A stretch of 64,000 bases of DNA, taken from Trinickia caryophylli (GTDB taxonomy: Bacteria > Pseudomonadota > Gammaproteobacteria > Burkholderiales > Burkholderiaceae). Location: contig NZ_CP139971.1 in the NCBI RefSeq assembly GCF_034424545.1, forward strand, positions 1,612,001 to 1,676,000, read 5' to 3'. Made by a program: the position numbers and the translations under genes. Under the pieces are notes generated by a model. It was given only the letters and a program-made list of their open reading frames with translations, was not told the DNA's origin and made no database searches. Numbering within the stretch: position 1 is the first letter of the stretch; every line of letters begins with the position of its first letter. This document shows, piece by piece, positions 37,912 to 45,693 of this stretch.

Positions 37912-38828
37912 AAGTGACCGTGCTCATCCCCTCCTATCGCCGGCCCGACGACCTCGCGCGCTGCCTGAAGGCGCTGCAACGTCAGCTACGGCCGGCGGAT
38001 CAGGTACTCGTCGTGGTGCGCCCCGAGGATTACCCGACGCATACCGTGCTTGCCGAGCCCGCCGTGCGCGGGCAGTTGGCGCTCGATTGCGTGACGATCG
38101 ACGTGAAGGGACTGGTGGCGGCGCTCAACCGTGGGCTCGACGCCGCGAAGGGCGACATCATCGCGATCACCGACGACGATGCGGCGCCGCGCCCCGACTG
38201 GCTGCAGCGGATCGAGGCGGCGTTCGCGAGCGACCCCAAGCTCGGCGGTGTGGGCGGCCGCGACTGGGTGCACGAGCGCGGGCGCGTGCTCGACGGCCAG
38301 CGCCAGCTCGTCGGCAAGGTGCTGCCGACGGGAAAGATCATCGGCAATCATCACCTTGGCGTGGGAGAGGCGCGTGAAGTGGATCTGCTCAAGGGCGCGA
38401 ACATGAGCTACCGCCGCGCCGCGCTCGAAGGCATCCGTTTCGACGAGCGGTTGCGCGGTACAGGCGCGCAGATTCACAACGACATGGCGTTCAGCATGCG
38501 CGTGAAACGGGCGGGCTGGAAGCTCATCTACGATCCGAAGGTGGCGGTCGATCACTTTCCGGCGCCGCGTCTCGGCGACGATCAGCGTACGGCACAGTCC
38601 GAGCTGGCGATGCGCAATGCAGCCTACAACCTGCACCTGACGCTGCGCGAATTTTTGCCGCCGATCCAGCGCGCGGTGGCCTGGTGGTGGTGGATGCTCG
38701 TCGGCACGCGTTCGGCGCCGGGGCTCGTTCACCCGTTGATGGCGATCACGTCGAAAGAGGGGGCGTCGATCCGCGAACGCTGGCGTGCGACGCGCCTCGG
38801 CGCGCGTGACGCGCGAAGGATGACCTGA
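37908..38828 (+). CDS. Glycosyltransferase family 2 (BceG-like)
   Basis: A 306-residue GT-A fold transferase, likely cytoplasmic and membrane-associated. It opens with VTVLIPSYRRPDDLARCLKAL, has the nucleotide-binding acidic motif IIAITDDDAAPRPDWLQ, and a later VDLLKGANMSYRRAALEGI plus the RGTGAQIHNDMAFSMRVKRAG region typical of GT2. A C-terminal hydrophobic WWWWMLVG stretch may contact the membrane. Its ATG overlaps the kinase stop codon (ATGA), and the next gene's start overlaps its own stop. Confidence 0.92.
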   Translation: MKVTVLIPSYRRPDDLARCLKALQRQLRPADQVLVVVRPEDYPTHTVLAEPAVRGQLALDCVTIDVKGLVAALNRGLDAAKGDIIAITDDDAAPRPDWLQRIEAAFASDPKLGGVGGRDWVHERGRVLDGQRQLVGKVLPTGKIIGNHHLGVGEAREVDLLKGANMSYRRAALEGIRFDERLRGTGAQIHNDMAFSMRVKRAGWKLIYDPKVAVDHFPAPRLGDDQRTAQSELAMRNAAYNLHLTLREFLPPIQRAVAWWWWMLVGTRSAPGLVHPLMAITSKEGASIRERWRATRLGARDARRMT

Positions 38829-40315
38829 TGACGCCGATGGCCGGACCGGTGCGCGTGCCCCAACGGGCGCGCGCCGTTCGCAGCGATCCGAAGCACTGGC
38901 TGCCGCAGACGCTGCTGATCGGCGCGACGCTGTTGCTATGCGCCGCGCATCAGGGCGCGCTGCTCACGCTCGCGTTTCCGTTGATGTCCGCGCTCGTCGG
39001 CGTATGGCTCTACTTCAAGAGCCCGGCCCGGTACGTCGGCTTCGTCTGGTGGATGTGGTTCCTGAGCCCCGAGGTGCGGCGGCTGGCCGACTACTTCAAA
39101 GGCGCCTATACGCCGACGAGCCTCGTGCAGATCGCGCCGCTCGCGGTGACGATGGTGGCGGGCCTCGGCCTTCTGCGGCGTTACCGCCTGCTCGGGACGT
39201 GGCGCGGATTGCCGATACTGCTGGTCCTGCTCGGCATCGGCTACGCATACATCGTGGGGATCGTGTCGTCCGGCCCGCTCGCGGCAACCTACGACCTCGC
39301 CAACTGGCTCTACCCCGTGCTGATCGCGCTGCATATCGTCGCGTACTCGCGAGACTACCCGGAATACCGGCAGGTGATCATTTCCACGTTCATCTGGGGC
39401 ATGCTCGTGATGGGCGTCTACGGCGTCGTGCAGTTTTTCTTCATGCCGGCGTGGGACGCGTTGTGGATGATCGGTTCGCAGATGAATTCGGAGGGCGACC
39501 CGGTGCGCCTGGGCGTGCGCGTGTTCAGCACGATGAACTCTTCCGGGCCGTTTGCGTTCGCCATGATGGGCGCGCTCGTGATCGTGCCGGCCGCGACCGA
39601 GCGGTTCAGGTGGCTTGCCGCGGCGGCGGGGTTCGCTTCGTTCGGCCTGTGCCTCGTGCGCTCGACGTGGGGCGGTTGGGTTGTCGCGCTCGTCATCCAG
39701 CTGGCCAAATCGAGCAACCGGGTGCGTATGCGCACGATTCTCGGGCTCGCCGTGCTGGCGGGGCTGTGCATGCCGCTGCTTGCGATCGGCCCGGTGGCGG
39801 ACCGCCTGCAGGCACGGCTCGAGTCGATCTCGAACCTGCATGACGACCACAGCTATGCCGAGCGAAACAAATTCTATGCGACGTTTGCCGAAACCGCGTT
39901 TACGAACGTCGCGGGCACAGGGCTCGGCGCGACGGGCACGTCGACGAAGCTGACTCAACCCGGCAATCAGCTCGGCAAGTACGGCAACTTCGACAGCGGC
40001 GTCATGAATATCCCGTTCGTGCTTGGGTGGCCGGGCACGCTGCTCTATCTGTCGGGCATCGTCTGGCTGCTCGCGCGGGCTGTGCGCGCCTCGTTCGCGC
40101 TGAAGGACGACAAGTTTTCGTCGGCTTGCCTCGCGCTGGCGCTCTCGGTGTTCGTCATGCTCGTCTTTACCAACTCGCTGATCAGCACCGGCGGTTTGCT
40201 GCTGTATATGAGCATTGCGTCGCTGATCGCGGGCGCGCATTGGCGCCAGCTGCAGCGACGCAGCGCGCGTGCGCGCCTCGCGCCACCCTTCCTCGACGAG
40301 GCGTTCAACTCATGA
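38828..40315 (+). CDS. O-antigen ligase/polymerase-like membrane protein (Wzy/BceI-like)
   Basis: A 495-residue protein with about ten to twelve predicted membrane helices (for example LLIGATLLLCAAHQGALLTL, WMWFLSPEVRRLADYFKG, FAMMGALVIVPAATERF). A large periplasmic loop follows the Arg-rich segment near residue 330, with FAETAFTNVAGTGLGATGTS, the layout of Wzy polymerases. It should join repeat units in the periplasm. Its start overlaps the GT2 stop by one base (TGATG). Confidence 0.87.
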   Translation: MTPMAGPVRVPQRARAVRSDPKHWLPQTLLIGATLLLCAAHQGALLTLAFPLMSALVGVWLYFKSPARYVGFVWWMWFLSPEVRRLADYFKGAYTPTSLVQIAPLAVTMVAGLGLLRRYRLLGTWRGLPILLVLLGIGYAYIVGIVSSGPLAATYDLANWLYPVLIALHIVAYSRDYPEYRQVIISTFIWGMLVMGVYGVVQFFFMPAWDALWMIGSQMNSEGDPVRLGVRVFSTMNSSGPFAFAMMGALVIVPAATERFRWLAAAAGFASFGLCLVRSTWGGWVVALVIQLAKSSNRVRMRTILGLAVLAGLCMPLLAIGPVADRLQARLESISNLHDDHSYAERNKFYATFAETAFTNVAGTGLGATGTSTKLTQPGNQLGKYGNFDSGVMNIPFVLGWPGTLLYLSGIVWLLARAVRASFALKDDKFSSACLALALSVFVMLVFTNSLISTGGLLLYMSIASLIAGAHWRQLQRRSARARLAPPFLDEAFNS

Positions 40316-41535
40316 GAATTGCGATCGTCACGCACGCCGTCCGCCATAACGACGGGCAGGGCCGCGTGAACTATGAAATCGCGCGTGCGGCGCTTGCCGA
40401 AAATTGCCCGGTCACGCTCGTCGCCTCGCACGTCGCACCGGCGCTTCTCGCCGACCCGCGGGTACGCTGGGTACCGATCCGCATCGGGCGGATCTGGCCG
40501 TCCAACCTGCTGCGCCATCAGCTCTTCGCGATCAAGAGCGCACGATGGCTGCGCGCGCATCGCGACGAGTACGACGTGCTCCACGTCAATGGCTTCATCT
40601 CGTGGGTTCAGGCGGACGTCAACACCGCGCATTTCGTGCACGGCGGATGGTTCGGGAGTCCTTACTACCCGTTTCGCCTGACGGGCGGATTGCGTGCGGC
40701 CTACCAGTACGTCTATACGCGCTTGAACGCCATGCTCGAGCGGTGGGCTTACCGGCGCTCGCACGTGGTGGCAGCCGTGTCCGAAAAGGTCGCGGCGGAA
40801 CTGCGCGACATTGGCGTGGCGCCCTCGTCGATCGAAGTCGTCCACAACGGCGTGGACATCGAGACGTTCGCGTCGGCCGGCGGCGCGCGCAGCGCGTTCG
40901 GGCTGCCAGGCGACGACGCGTTCCTGCTGCTTTTCGCCGGCGATTTGCGTACGCCGCGCAAGAACCTCGGCACTGTGTTGCGAGCGTTGCGGCAGTTGCC
41001 CGAGCGTGTGCATGTGGTGGTCGCGGGGCGCGTGAAAGGCAGCCCCTACCCCGACGAGGCTCGTGCGTTGGGCGTGGCCGATCGCGTGCATTTCCTCGAT
41101 TTCGTCGAAGACGTGCCTGGGCTCATGCGGTGCGTCGACGCCTACGTATTCCCGTCGCGCTACGAGGCGATGAGCCTGTCGCTGCTCGAAGCGATGGCGG
41201 CCGGGTTGCCCGTGGTCACCGCGCGTACGGCGGGCGGTGCCGAAATCATCGGCCCCGAATGCGGCATCGTGCTCGACGATCCCGATGATGTCGAAGCGCT
41301 TGCGCTCGCGGTGAGCCGTCTGGCCGGCGATGCGCGCCTTGCATGCTCGATGGGCGTGGCCGCGAGCCGCGTCGCGCAATCGTTCGGCTGGTCGCGCATG
41401 GGTGCGAGGTACATGGAGATCTATCGCCGGCGGTTGCGTGCGAAGGCGAGCGAAGCCGGCGCGGGCCAGTCCGCGAACGACACATCGCACCGTGCCGCCC
41501 GGTGGGTGCAGACAGAAGGAAGCGAACCGAAATGA
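40312..41535 (+). CDS. Glycosyltransferase family 4 (BceJ/K-like)
   Basis: A 407-residue GT-B transferase. N-terminal acceptor domain: MRIAIVTHAVRHNDGQGRVNYEI; C-terminal donor domain: VVHNGVDIETFASAGG, LLLFAGDLRTPRKNLGTVLRAL, and the EX7E-type nucleotide-sugar site PSRYEAMSLSLLEAMAAGLPVV. It adds one sugar of the repeat unit; which one is unknown. Starts within the polymerase stop codon (ATGA), and its stop overlaps the next GT4 start. Confidence 0.93.
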   Translation: MRIAIVTHAVRHNDGQGRVNYEIARAALAENCPVTLVASHVAPALLADPRVRWVPIRIGRIWPSNLLRHQLFAIKSARWLRAHRDEYDVLHVNGFISWVQADVNTAHFVHGGWFGSPYYPFRLTGGLRAAYQYVYTRLNAMLERWAYRRSHVVAAVSEKVAAELRDIGVAPSSIEVVHNGVDIETFASAGGARSAFGLPGDDAFLLLFAGDLRTPRKNLGTVLRALRQLPERVHVVVAGRVKGSPYPDEARALGVADRVHFLDFVEDVPGLMRCVDAYVFPSRYEAMSLSLLEAMAAGLPVVTARTAGGAEIIGPECGIVLDDPDDVEALALAVSRLAGDARLACSMGVAASRVAQSFGWSRMGARYMEIYRRRLRAKASEAGAGQSANDTSHRAARWVQTEGSEPK

Positions 41536-42734
41536 CGGGAATGACTGGAATGACCACACGAGCCGCTACACGGAACGGCATCAAATCGTTGCAGATCGGC
41601 ATGCACTGGTTTCCGGAGCGGGCCGGCGGGCTCGATCGCATGTATTACTCGCTCGTGCAGGCGCTGCCCGACGCCGGCGTGGCCGTGCGCGGCATGGTGG
41701 CGGGCTCGCCGCGCATCGCGCACGAGACGGGCGGTGCCATCCGCGGCTTCGGCCCGGCGCAGCAGGCGCTGCCGCTGCGGCTGATGGCGGCGCGCAAGGC
41801 CTTTGCCAGCGCGGTGCGCACCGAGCGGCCCGACGTGATCTCGTCTCATTTTGCGCTTTACACGTGGCCCGGCCTCGACGTGGCGCGCGACATCGCCCGG
41901 GTTTCCCACTTCCAGGGGCCATGGGCCGACGAAAGCGGCGTGGAGGGGGCCGCCTCCCTCGGGCAGCGCGCGAAGCACTGGCTCGAGCGTACCGTCTACG
42001 CGCGTTCGACGCGTTTCATCGTGTTGTCCGAGGCCTTCGGCCAGATATTGACCTCGCGCTATGGCGTCTCTCCTGAGCGCGTACGCGTGGTTCCCGGCTG
42101 CGTCGACGTGGCGCGCTTCGATATCGACATGACGCGCGCGCAGGCGCGTACGCGCCTGCAGTTGCCGCAGGATCGACCGATCGTGCTCGCCGTGCGCCGC
42201 CTTGTCAGGCGTATGGGGCTGGAGGATCTGATCGATGCGATGGCGTTGCTGAAGGCGCGGCGCGGCAGCGCCGACGCGATGCTGTTGATCGCGGGCAAGG
42301 GCCGCATTGCCGACGAACTGCAGGCCCGTATCGTCGAAAAGGGGCTCGAGCACGACGTGAAATTGCTCGGCTTCGTGCCGGACGATCGGCTCGCGGAGTT
42401 GTACCGCGCGGCAACCCTCAGCGTGGTGCCGACCGTCGCGCTCGAAGGCTTTGGGCTCATCACGGCCGAATCGTTGGCGGCGGGAACGCCGGTGCTCGTG
42501 ACGCCCGTGGGCGGGTTGCCCGAGGCGGTGGCCGGGCTTTCGAAGGATCTCGTGCTGCGCTCGCCCGGCGCGCAGGCTATTTCCGACGGCCTCGAATCGG
42601 CGCTCTACGGCCGTATGCAACTGCCCGATGCCAAAGCCTGCCGCGATTATGCGCTGGCCAACTTCGACAACGCCGTGATTGCGCGCCGTGTCGCGGACGT
42701 CTATCGCGAGGCGGTGGAGGCAGGGGCCGTCTGA
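41532..42734 (+). CDS. Glycosyltransferase family 4 (second, BceJ/K-like)
   Basis: A 400-residue GT-B transferase, last gene of the EPS operon. Visible parts: HWFPERAGGLDRMYYSLVQAL, VVPGCVDVARFDIDM, IVLAVRRLVRRMGLEDLIDAM and the donor-site helix EGFGLITAESLAAGTPVLV. The ATG at 41532 overlaps the upstream stop codon; M-T-G-M-T-G-M repeats at the start leave two further possible ATGs. A strong terminator follows. Confidence 0.93.
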   Translation: MTGMTGMTTRAATRNGIKSLQIGMHWFPERAGGLDRMYYSLVQALPDAGVAVRGMVAGSPRIAHETGGAIRGFGPAQQALPLRLMAARKAFASAVRTERPDVISSHFALYTWPGLDVARDIARVSHFQGPWADESGVEGAASLGQRAKHWLERTVYARSTRFIVLSEAFGQILTSRYGVSPERVRVVPGCVDVARFDIDMTRAQARTRLQLPQDRPIVLAVRRLVRRMGLEDLIDAMALLKARRGSADAMLLIAGKGRIADELQARIVEKGLEHDVKLLGFVPDDRLAELYRAATLSVVPTVALEGFGLITAESLAAGTPVLVTPVGGLPEAVAGLSKDLVLRSPGAQAISDGLESALYGRMQLPDAKACRDYALANFDNAVIARRVADVYREAVEAGAV

Positions 42735-42776
42735 CTGCTGCGACTCCTGTTCCTTACACGAACGATCGGTTGAGGC

Positions 42777-42812
42777 AAAGCGGAGGTGGCGAGGCGCCCT
42801 CCGCTTTTTTTA
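42777..42812 (+). terminator. Rho-independent terminator of the EPS operon
   Basis: AAAGCGGAGG (42777-42786) pairs perfectly with CCTCCGCTTT (42798-42807) and is followed by a run of T. It closes the operon 42 bases after the last stop codon. Confidence 0.92.
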
Positions 42813-42929
42813 TTTCACCGTGACTCCAGCCCGGTACTTTGCCGGACTACGCCAAGGCTCGATACAGCAGGTTTATCAATAACATTGGCGAGTTCATCAT
42901 ATGCCGGTGCTTTCTGAAACTTGACCCGA

Positions 42930-43224
42930 CTTCCTCTCTGCTGGCTCGCGCAGGAATGACTGGCCCAGGTACGCCGGGGGGGTGATCCCGGCGAGGCCAG
43001 GGCGGAAGCGCGCAAAGCGCCCACCGTCGAGGAGTTGTGCAAGAAGTTCATGGAGGATCACTCCAAAGAAGCGCAACGAGCCCAGCACCCGCGTCGGCTA
43101 TCAAGGCGTCATTGCCCGCTGCATCATCCCGCTGCTGGGGCCGCAAGAAGGTCCACGATGTGATGCACCCTGACATCACCGGATTGATGGAAAAACTTTC
43201 GTACAAGCAGACCGAGGCGAACTG
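42930..43224 (+). pseudogene. Tyrosine-type integrase remnant (frameshifted, truncated)
   Basis: Three short pieces in three reading frames join into a core-binding domain of a phage/island integrase: EARKAPTVEELCKKFMEDHS (around 42990-43060), then KKRNEPSTRVGYQGVIARC with IIPLLG (about 43063-43140), then KKVHDVMHPDITGLMEKLSY up to the stop at 43224. The order and spacing are those of a real integrase, so at least two frameshifts occurred. The arm-binding part is mostly lost and the catalytic C-terminal domain with its tyrosine is missing. It marks the left end of a small island after the EPS terminator. Confidence 0.8.
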
Positions 43225-43262
43225 ATGCCTACGAATATCGCCTTGATCGCCATACGTGCTCC

Positions 43263-44159
43263 TCATCCGATTCGGGCAAGGAGTTGTTCGATCACGTCGC
43301 AGGCCTGCCGCTGCCGCAACGTCCTCGCCTCACGTTGCGCTGGCTCGTCGCCTTCGCCCAGCTCGAACTTGGCGACCGACACCGGACCGTCCTTGCGGTA
43401 GCCCTCGGCTTTCTCGTCGCTTACGAAGCGGCTGCGCAAGATCGCCAGCGAGGCCTCGACGACGGCACCGTGCTTGCCGTTGCGCTCCTTGTGGAAAGCC
43501 GCAGCCACGGCGTCCAGTCCTTCGGATGCGTGTTCAATGCAATAGATCAGATCGTGCGCATCCTTGCGTTCGAAGCGCTGATCGAAGGCGAACGACTTCA
43601 GGCAGGTAAAGCTGACCAGGTTGGCATGCTTGATCTGTTCCGTCGCGATTCCGTTGCCACCGAGGAGTTCAGCCTGTATCTCGGTGACTTGGTGAAGGTC
43701 AAAAACGATGGACGAATACGGGATATTCAGTGCAGAGATCGTGCCTTCCGTCGGCAATGGCTGTACCTTGCCACCAGCGATGTCCGGTGCATCCGCCAGC
43801 AGTTCCAACACCATCAATGCGCCATGTTCAGTGCGGGTCTGCCAACGCCAGGAAAGCTTTGTACCGGCGCTGTTCTCGGCCCGCTCGAACCCCATCTTCT
43901 TGAGGTTGTCTTCGAGGGTGTGATGCGCCTGGGTATCGGCTAGGATTTGCAGGTCGATCACAATGTCCACGTCCAGAGTGCCTGCGTGCGCTGGCACTAC
44001 CGGGGGGCGCTCGACAACTAGATATCGCGGCGTGAGTCCCCCGATCAGGTAGACCGACTCCTTCCACGGCCCGAGTCCGCGCAGCAGCGTCACGAGGACG
44101 CGTTCGCAGTCCACCGTGTACTGGTCGCTGTAGCCGTCGAACGTTGCAGGTTTTGCCAT
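43263..44159 (-). CDS. AbiEii/AbiGii-like nucleotidyltransferase (toxin candidate)
   Basis: A 298-residue putative nucleotidyltransferase. Its N-terminal half has a VYLIGGLTPRYLV segment and an acidic TLDVDIVIDLQIL pair, the GS/GG...DxD arrangement of this superfamily, followed by AGTKLSWRWQTRT and FDLHQVTEIQAELLGG. In AbiE systems the partner nucleotidyltransferase stops growth and aborts phage infection. It is the second gene of a pair: the AbiEi-like gene's stop overlaps its ATG by one base (TGATG). Substrate (tRNA or nucleotide) not known; the sequence is a distant member, so the toxin role is inference. Confidence 0.75.
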   Translation of the reverse strand: MAKPATFDGYSDQYTVDCERVLVTLLRGLGPWKESVYLIGGLTPRYLVVERPPVVPAHAGTLDVDIVIDLQILADTQAHHTLEDNLKKMGFERAENSAGTKLSWRWQTRTEHGALMVLELLADAPDIAGGKVQPLPTEGTISALNIPYSSIVFDLHQVTEIQAELLGGNGIATEQIKHANLVSFTCLKSFAFDQRFERKDAHDLIYCIEHASEGLDAVAAAFHKERNGKHGAVVEASLAILRSRFVSDEKAEGYRKDGPVSVAKFELGEGDEPAQREARTLRQRQACDVIEQLLARIG

Positions 44160-45238
44160 CAGAATCCAATCCTTTCCTTGCGTAAGTGCTCGGCCATTTC
44201 CTTAGCGCGGCCTTCACCGCGCAAGAGGTCGAGATAGACCTGAACCGGACTGGCCAACCAAACGCCCCCGACGTTCTGCCGAAACAGCAGTTCTCCCGCC
44301 GACTTCGTCTCGATGACCGCGAGGTTCGCCCCTTCATTGACGACGCGCGCACCCAGCTCAGCCATTGCCGTCTCGGCACTGGTGCTGGGTAGCAGTCGAA
44401 CTCGCACCTGTGAGATTCCGGACAAAAAGGGGGCATAGCGCTGTGCAGCGGCTTCGTAGCTCACCGCGTAAGCAACCTGATGCGCATCGAACGTCTGGCC
44501 GAGTCGTTCGATCAGTGCATCAGATTTCAATCCGGGCACGAAATACCGGCGCAGCACTGGCGCGCGCTGCGTGGCGAACTGCTTCACCCAGGCATCGAGC
44601 AACGCACTTGGCTCGCGCAGATGCCGTTCCTTGCTTGGCCCTTGTCCTCGCGACACCAACCAGTCGTACCGTTCCAGCTCACTCAGCACGTCCGAGGCCG
44701 TGGATGGGGCCACCTGCGCCCGTTCGGCCACTTCGGTAACACCAAACCATTCCTCGTGATTGGCGAGGAGCGCGAACAAAACCTGGGCACGCCGACCGGA
44801 GAAGAGTGATCGCACCGACTTTTCCAAAGTCTTCGGAGCCGGCTTATCGATGTAGACGTAGGCACCAGCGGCCGGCAGGAAAAGGCTTCCGCCGCTGTCG
44901 AAGTAGCCGATGCGCTCGGCTCTAAGCAATTCTTTCGCCCCCGGTGAGAGCGACTCGGCGATCAGTAGGTGTTGCACATCAGCGTAGTGACCGTGCTGTA
45001 GTGACTTCAACTGCCACAATGCCTGGCGCACATCTCGGGGATAGATGGACTTCTTAGCCTCAACCAGCAAGACAATCGATTTACCGGCGACGTGCAGATC
45101 AATCTTCGCGTCGACGCGACCAGCGGCTTGAACAGCAGGTTCCGACTGAGTCAACTCGGCATGCACGTCCGGCAACTCCCGTAGTGAATCCAAGAGTTGT
45201 TCGATCAGAGCGTGTTCCACGAAGATCGATTCGGTCAT
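44159..45238 (-). CDS. AbiEi-like antitoxin / winged-helix regulator
   Basis: A 359-residue protein. Residues 40-110 contain a restriction-nuclease-like fold segment (AGRVDAKIDLHVAGKSIVLLVEAKKSIYP is spread over that stretch), residues 155-200 a winged helix (WFGVTEVAERAQVAPSTASD, VLSELERYDWLVSRGQG), and the C-terminus an AbiEi-type domain ending GVWLASPVQVYLDLLRGEGRAKEMAEHLR. That last segment is typical of type IV antitoxins and MarR-like regulators annotated AbiEi. It is the first gene of the pair and a long inverted repeat lies just upstream, as expected for AbiEi autoregulation. GC is lower than in the neighbours, in keeping with transfer. Confidence 0.8.
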   Translation of the reverse strand: MTESIFVEHALIEQLLDSLRELPDVHAELTQSEPAVQAAGRVDAKIDLHVAGKSIVLLVEAKKSIYPRDVRQALWQLKSLQHGHYADVQHLLIAESLSPGAKELLRAERIGYFDSGGSLFLPAAGAYVYIDKPAPKTLEKSVRSLFSGRRAQVLFALLANHEEWFGVTEVAERAQVAPSTASDVLSELERYDWLVSRGQGPSKERHLREPSALLDAWVKQFATQRAPVLRRYFVPGLKSDALIERLGQTFDAHQVAYAVSYEAAAQRYAPFLSGISQVRVRLLPSTSAETAMAELGARVVNEGANLAVIETKSAGELLFRQNVGGVWLASPVQVYLDLLRGEGRAKEMAEHLRKERIGF

Positions 45239-45256
45239 GAGGCTTTATTTTCTGTT

Positions 45257-45308
45257 CAGCGAATAATGGCATTATACCGAATATTCGGCGTAGATGCCAT
45301 ATTCGCTG
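45257..45308. promoter_or_regulatory. Nested inverted-repeat operator of the AbiE-like pair
   Basis: CAGCGAATAATGGCA (45257-45271) is mirrored by TGCCATATTCGCTG (45295-45308), one base shorter. Between them lies a perfect palindrome CCGAATATTCGG (45277-45288). A further copy of TGTTCAGCGAAT occurs at 45308-45318. The block begins 19 bases upstream of the AbiEi start codon and should cover its promoter. Confidence 0.8.
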
Positions 45309-45319
45309 TTCAGCGAATT

Positions 45320-45597
45320 CCCCGTGATGGCTTGGTGTGTGACAGTCGTCCCGGCGTTCTGCCGTCGGGCTCGCGGGTAACGGAAGACTGCGCCCGACGC
45401 TCGGCTCACAACGGACAGGGTCCGTGGTGGAATGCGGGGGCCAGCCATATGAATGCGGCCTTCCCGAAGCGCTGGTTTGACGCTCTGGGGCTGGTTTCGT
45501 TGCTGGACACCCGGCAACGCCTCCAGCGTTATTCATGAACCGCCATATGCGGTGGTGTGAGGGGGCGATGGGGGTAACCCCGTTCCCCACTCGATTC
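45320..45597 (+). mobile_element. Probable 3' remnant of a group II intron
   Basis: A frame here reads GQGPWWNAGASHMNAAFPKR, WFDALGLVSLLDTRQRLQ, a sequence that I recall lying 3' of reverse transcriptase genes in bacterial group II introns. It is followed by a domain V/VI-like stretch: GAACCGCC...GGTGGTGTGAGGGGG, a GGGG-GTAA-CCCC stem with GNRA-type tetraloop, and the end ACTCGATT. The reverse transcriptase itself is missing and the domain V hairpin looks shortened, so it is inactive. The assignment rests on memory of such elements and needs a covariance search. Confidence 0.4.
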
Positions 45598-45601
45598 TCC
45601 G

Positions 45602-45664
45602 TTCGCTTGACGCCCTGAGCTTTCGCCCTGCATCGCGACCGCTCGGGATCCGGACCGATAGGAT
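45602..45664 (+). promoter_or_regulatory. hrpII/PIP box with -10 element
   Basis: TTCGC (45602-45606), 15 bases, TTCGC (45622-45626) is a perfect plant-inducible-promoter box and also fits the hrpII pattern TTCG-N16-TTCG used by HrpB/HrpX activators. The sequence TAGGAT (45659-45664) fits the YANNNT -10 element at 32 bases distance, within the usual 30-32. The candidate effector gene starts 30 bases further on. Confidence 0.8.
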
Positions 45665-45693
45665 CGGCGCTGTCACGCAATAGGGAGTTCAGA

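Noticed and set aside
42735-43262. tRNA attachment site for the island
   Set aside because: No tRNA gene or duplicated tRNA end is visible around the integrase remnant.
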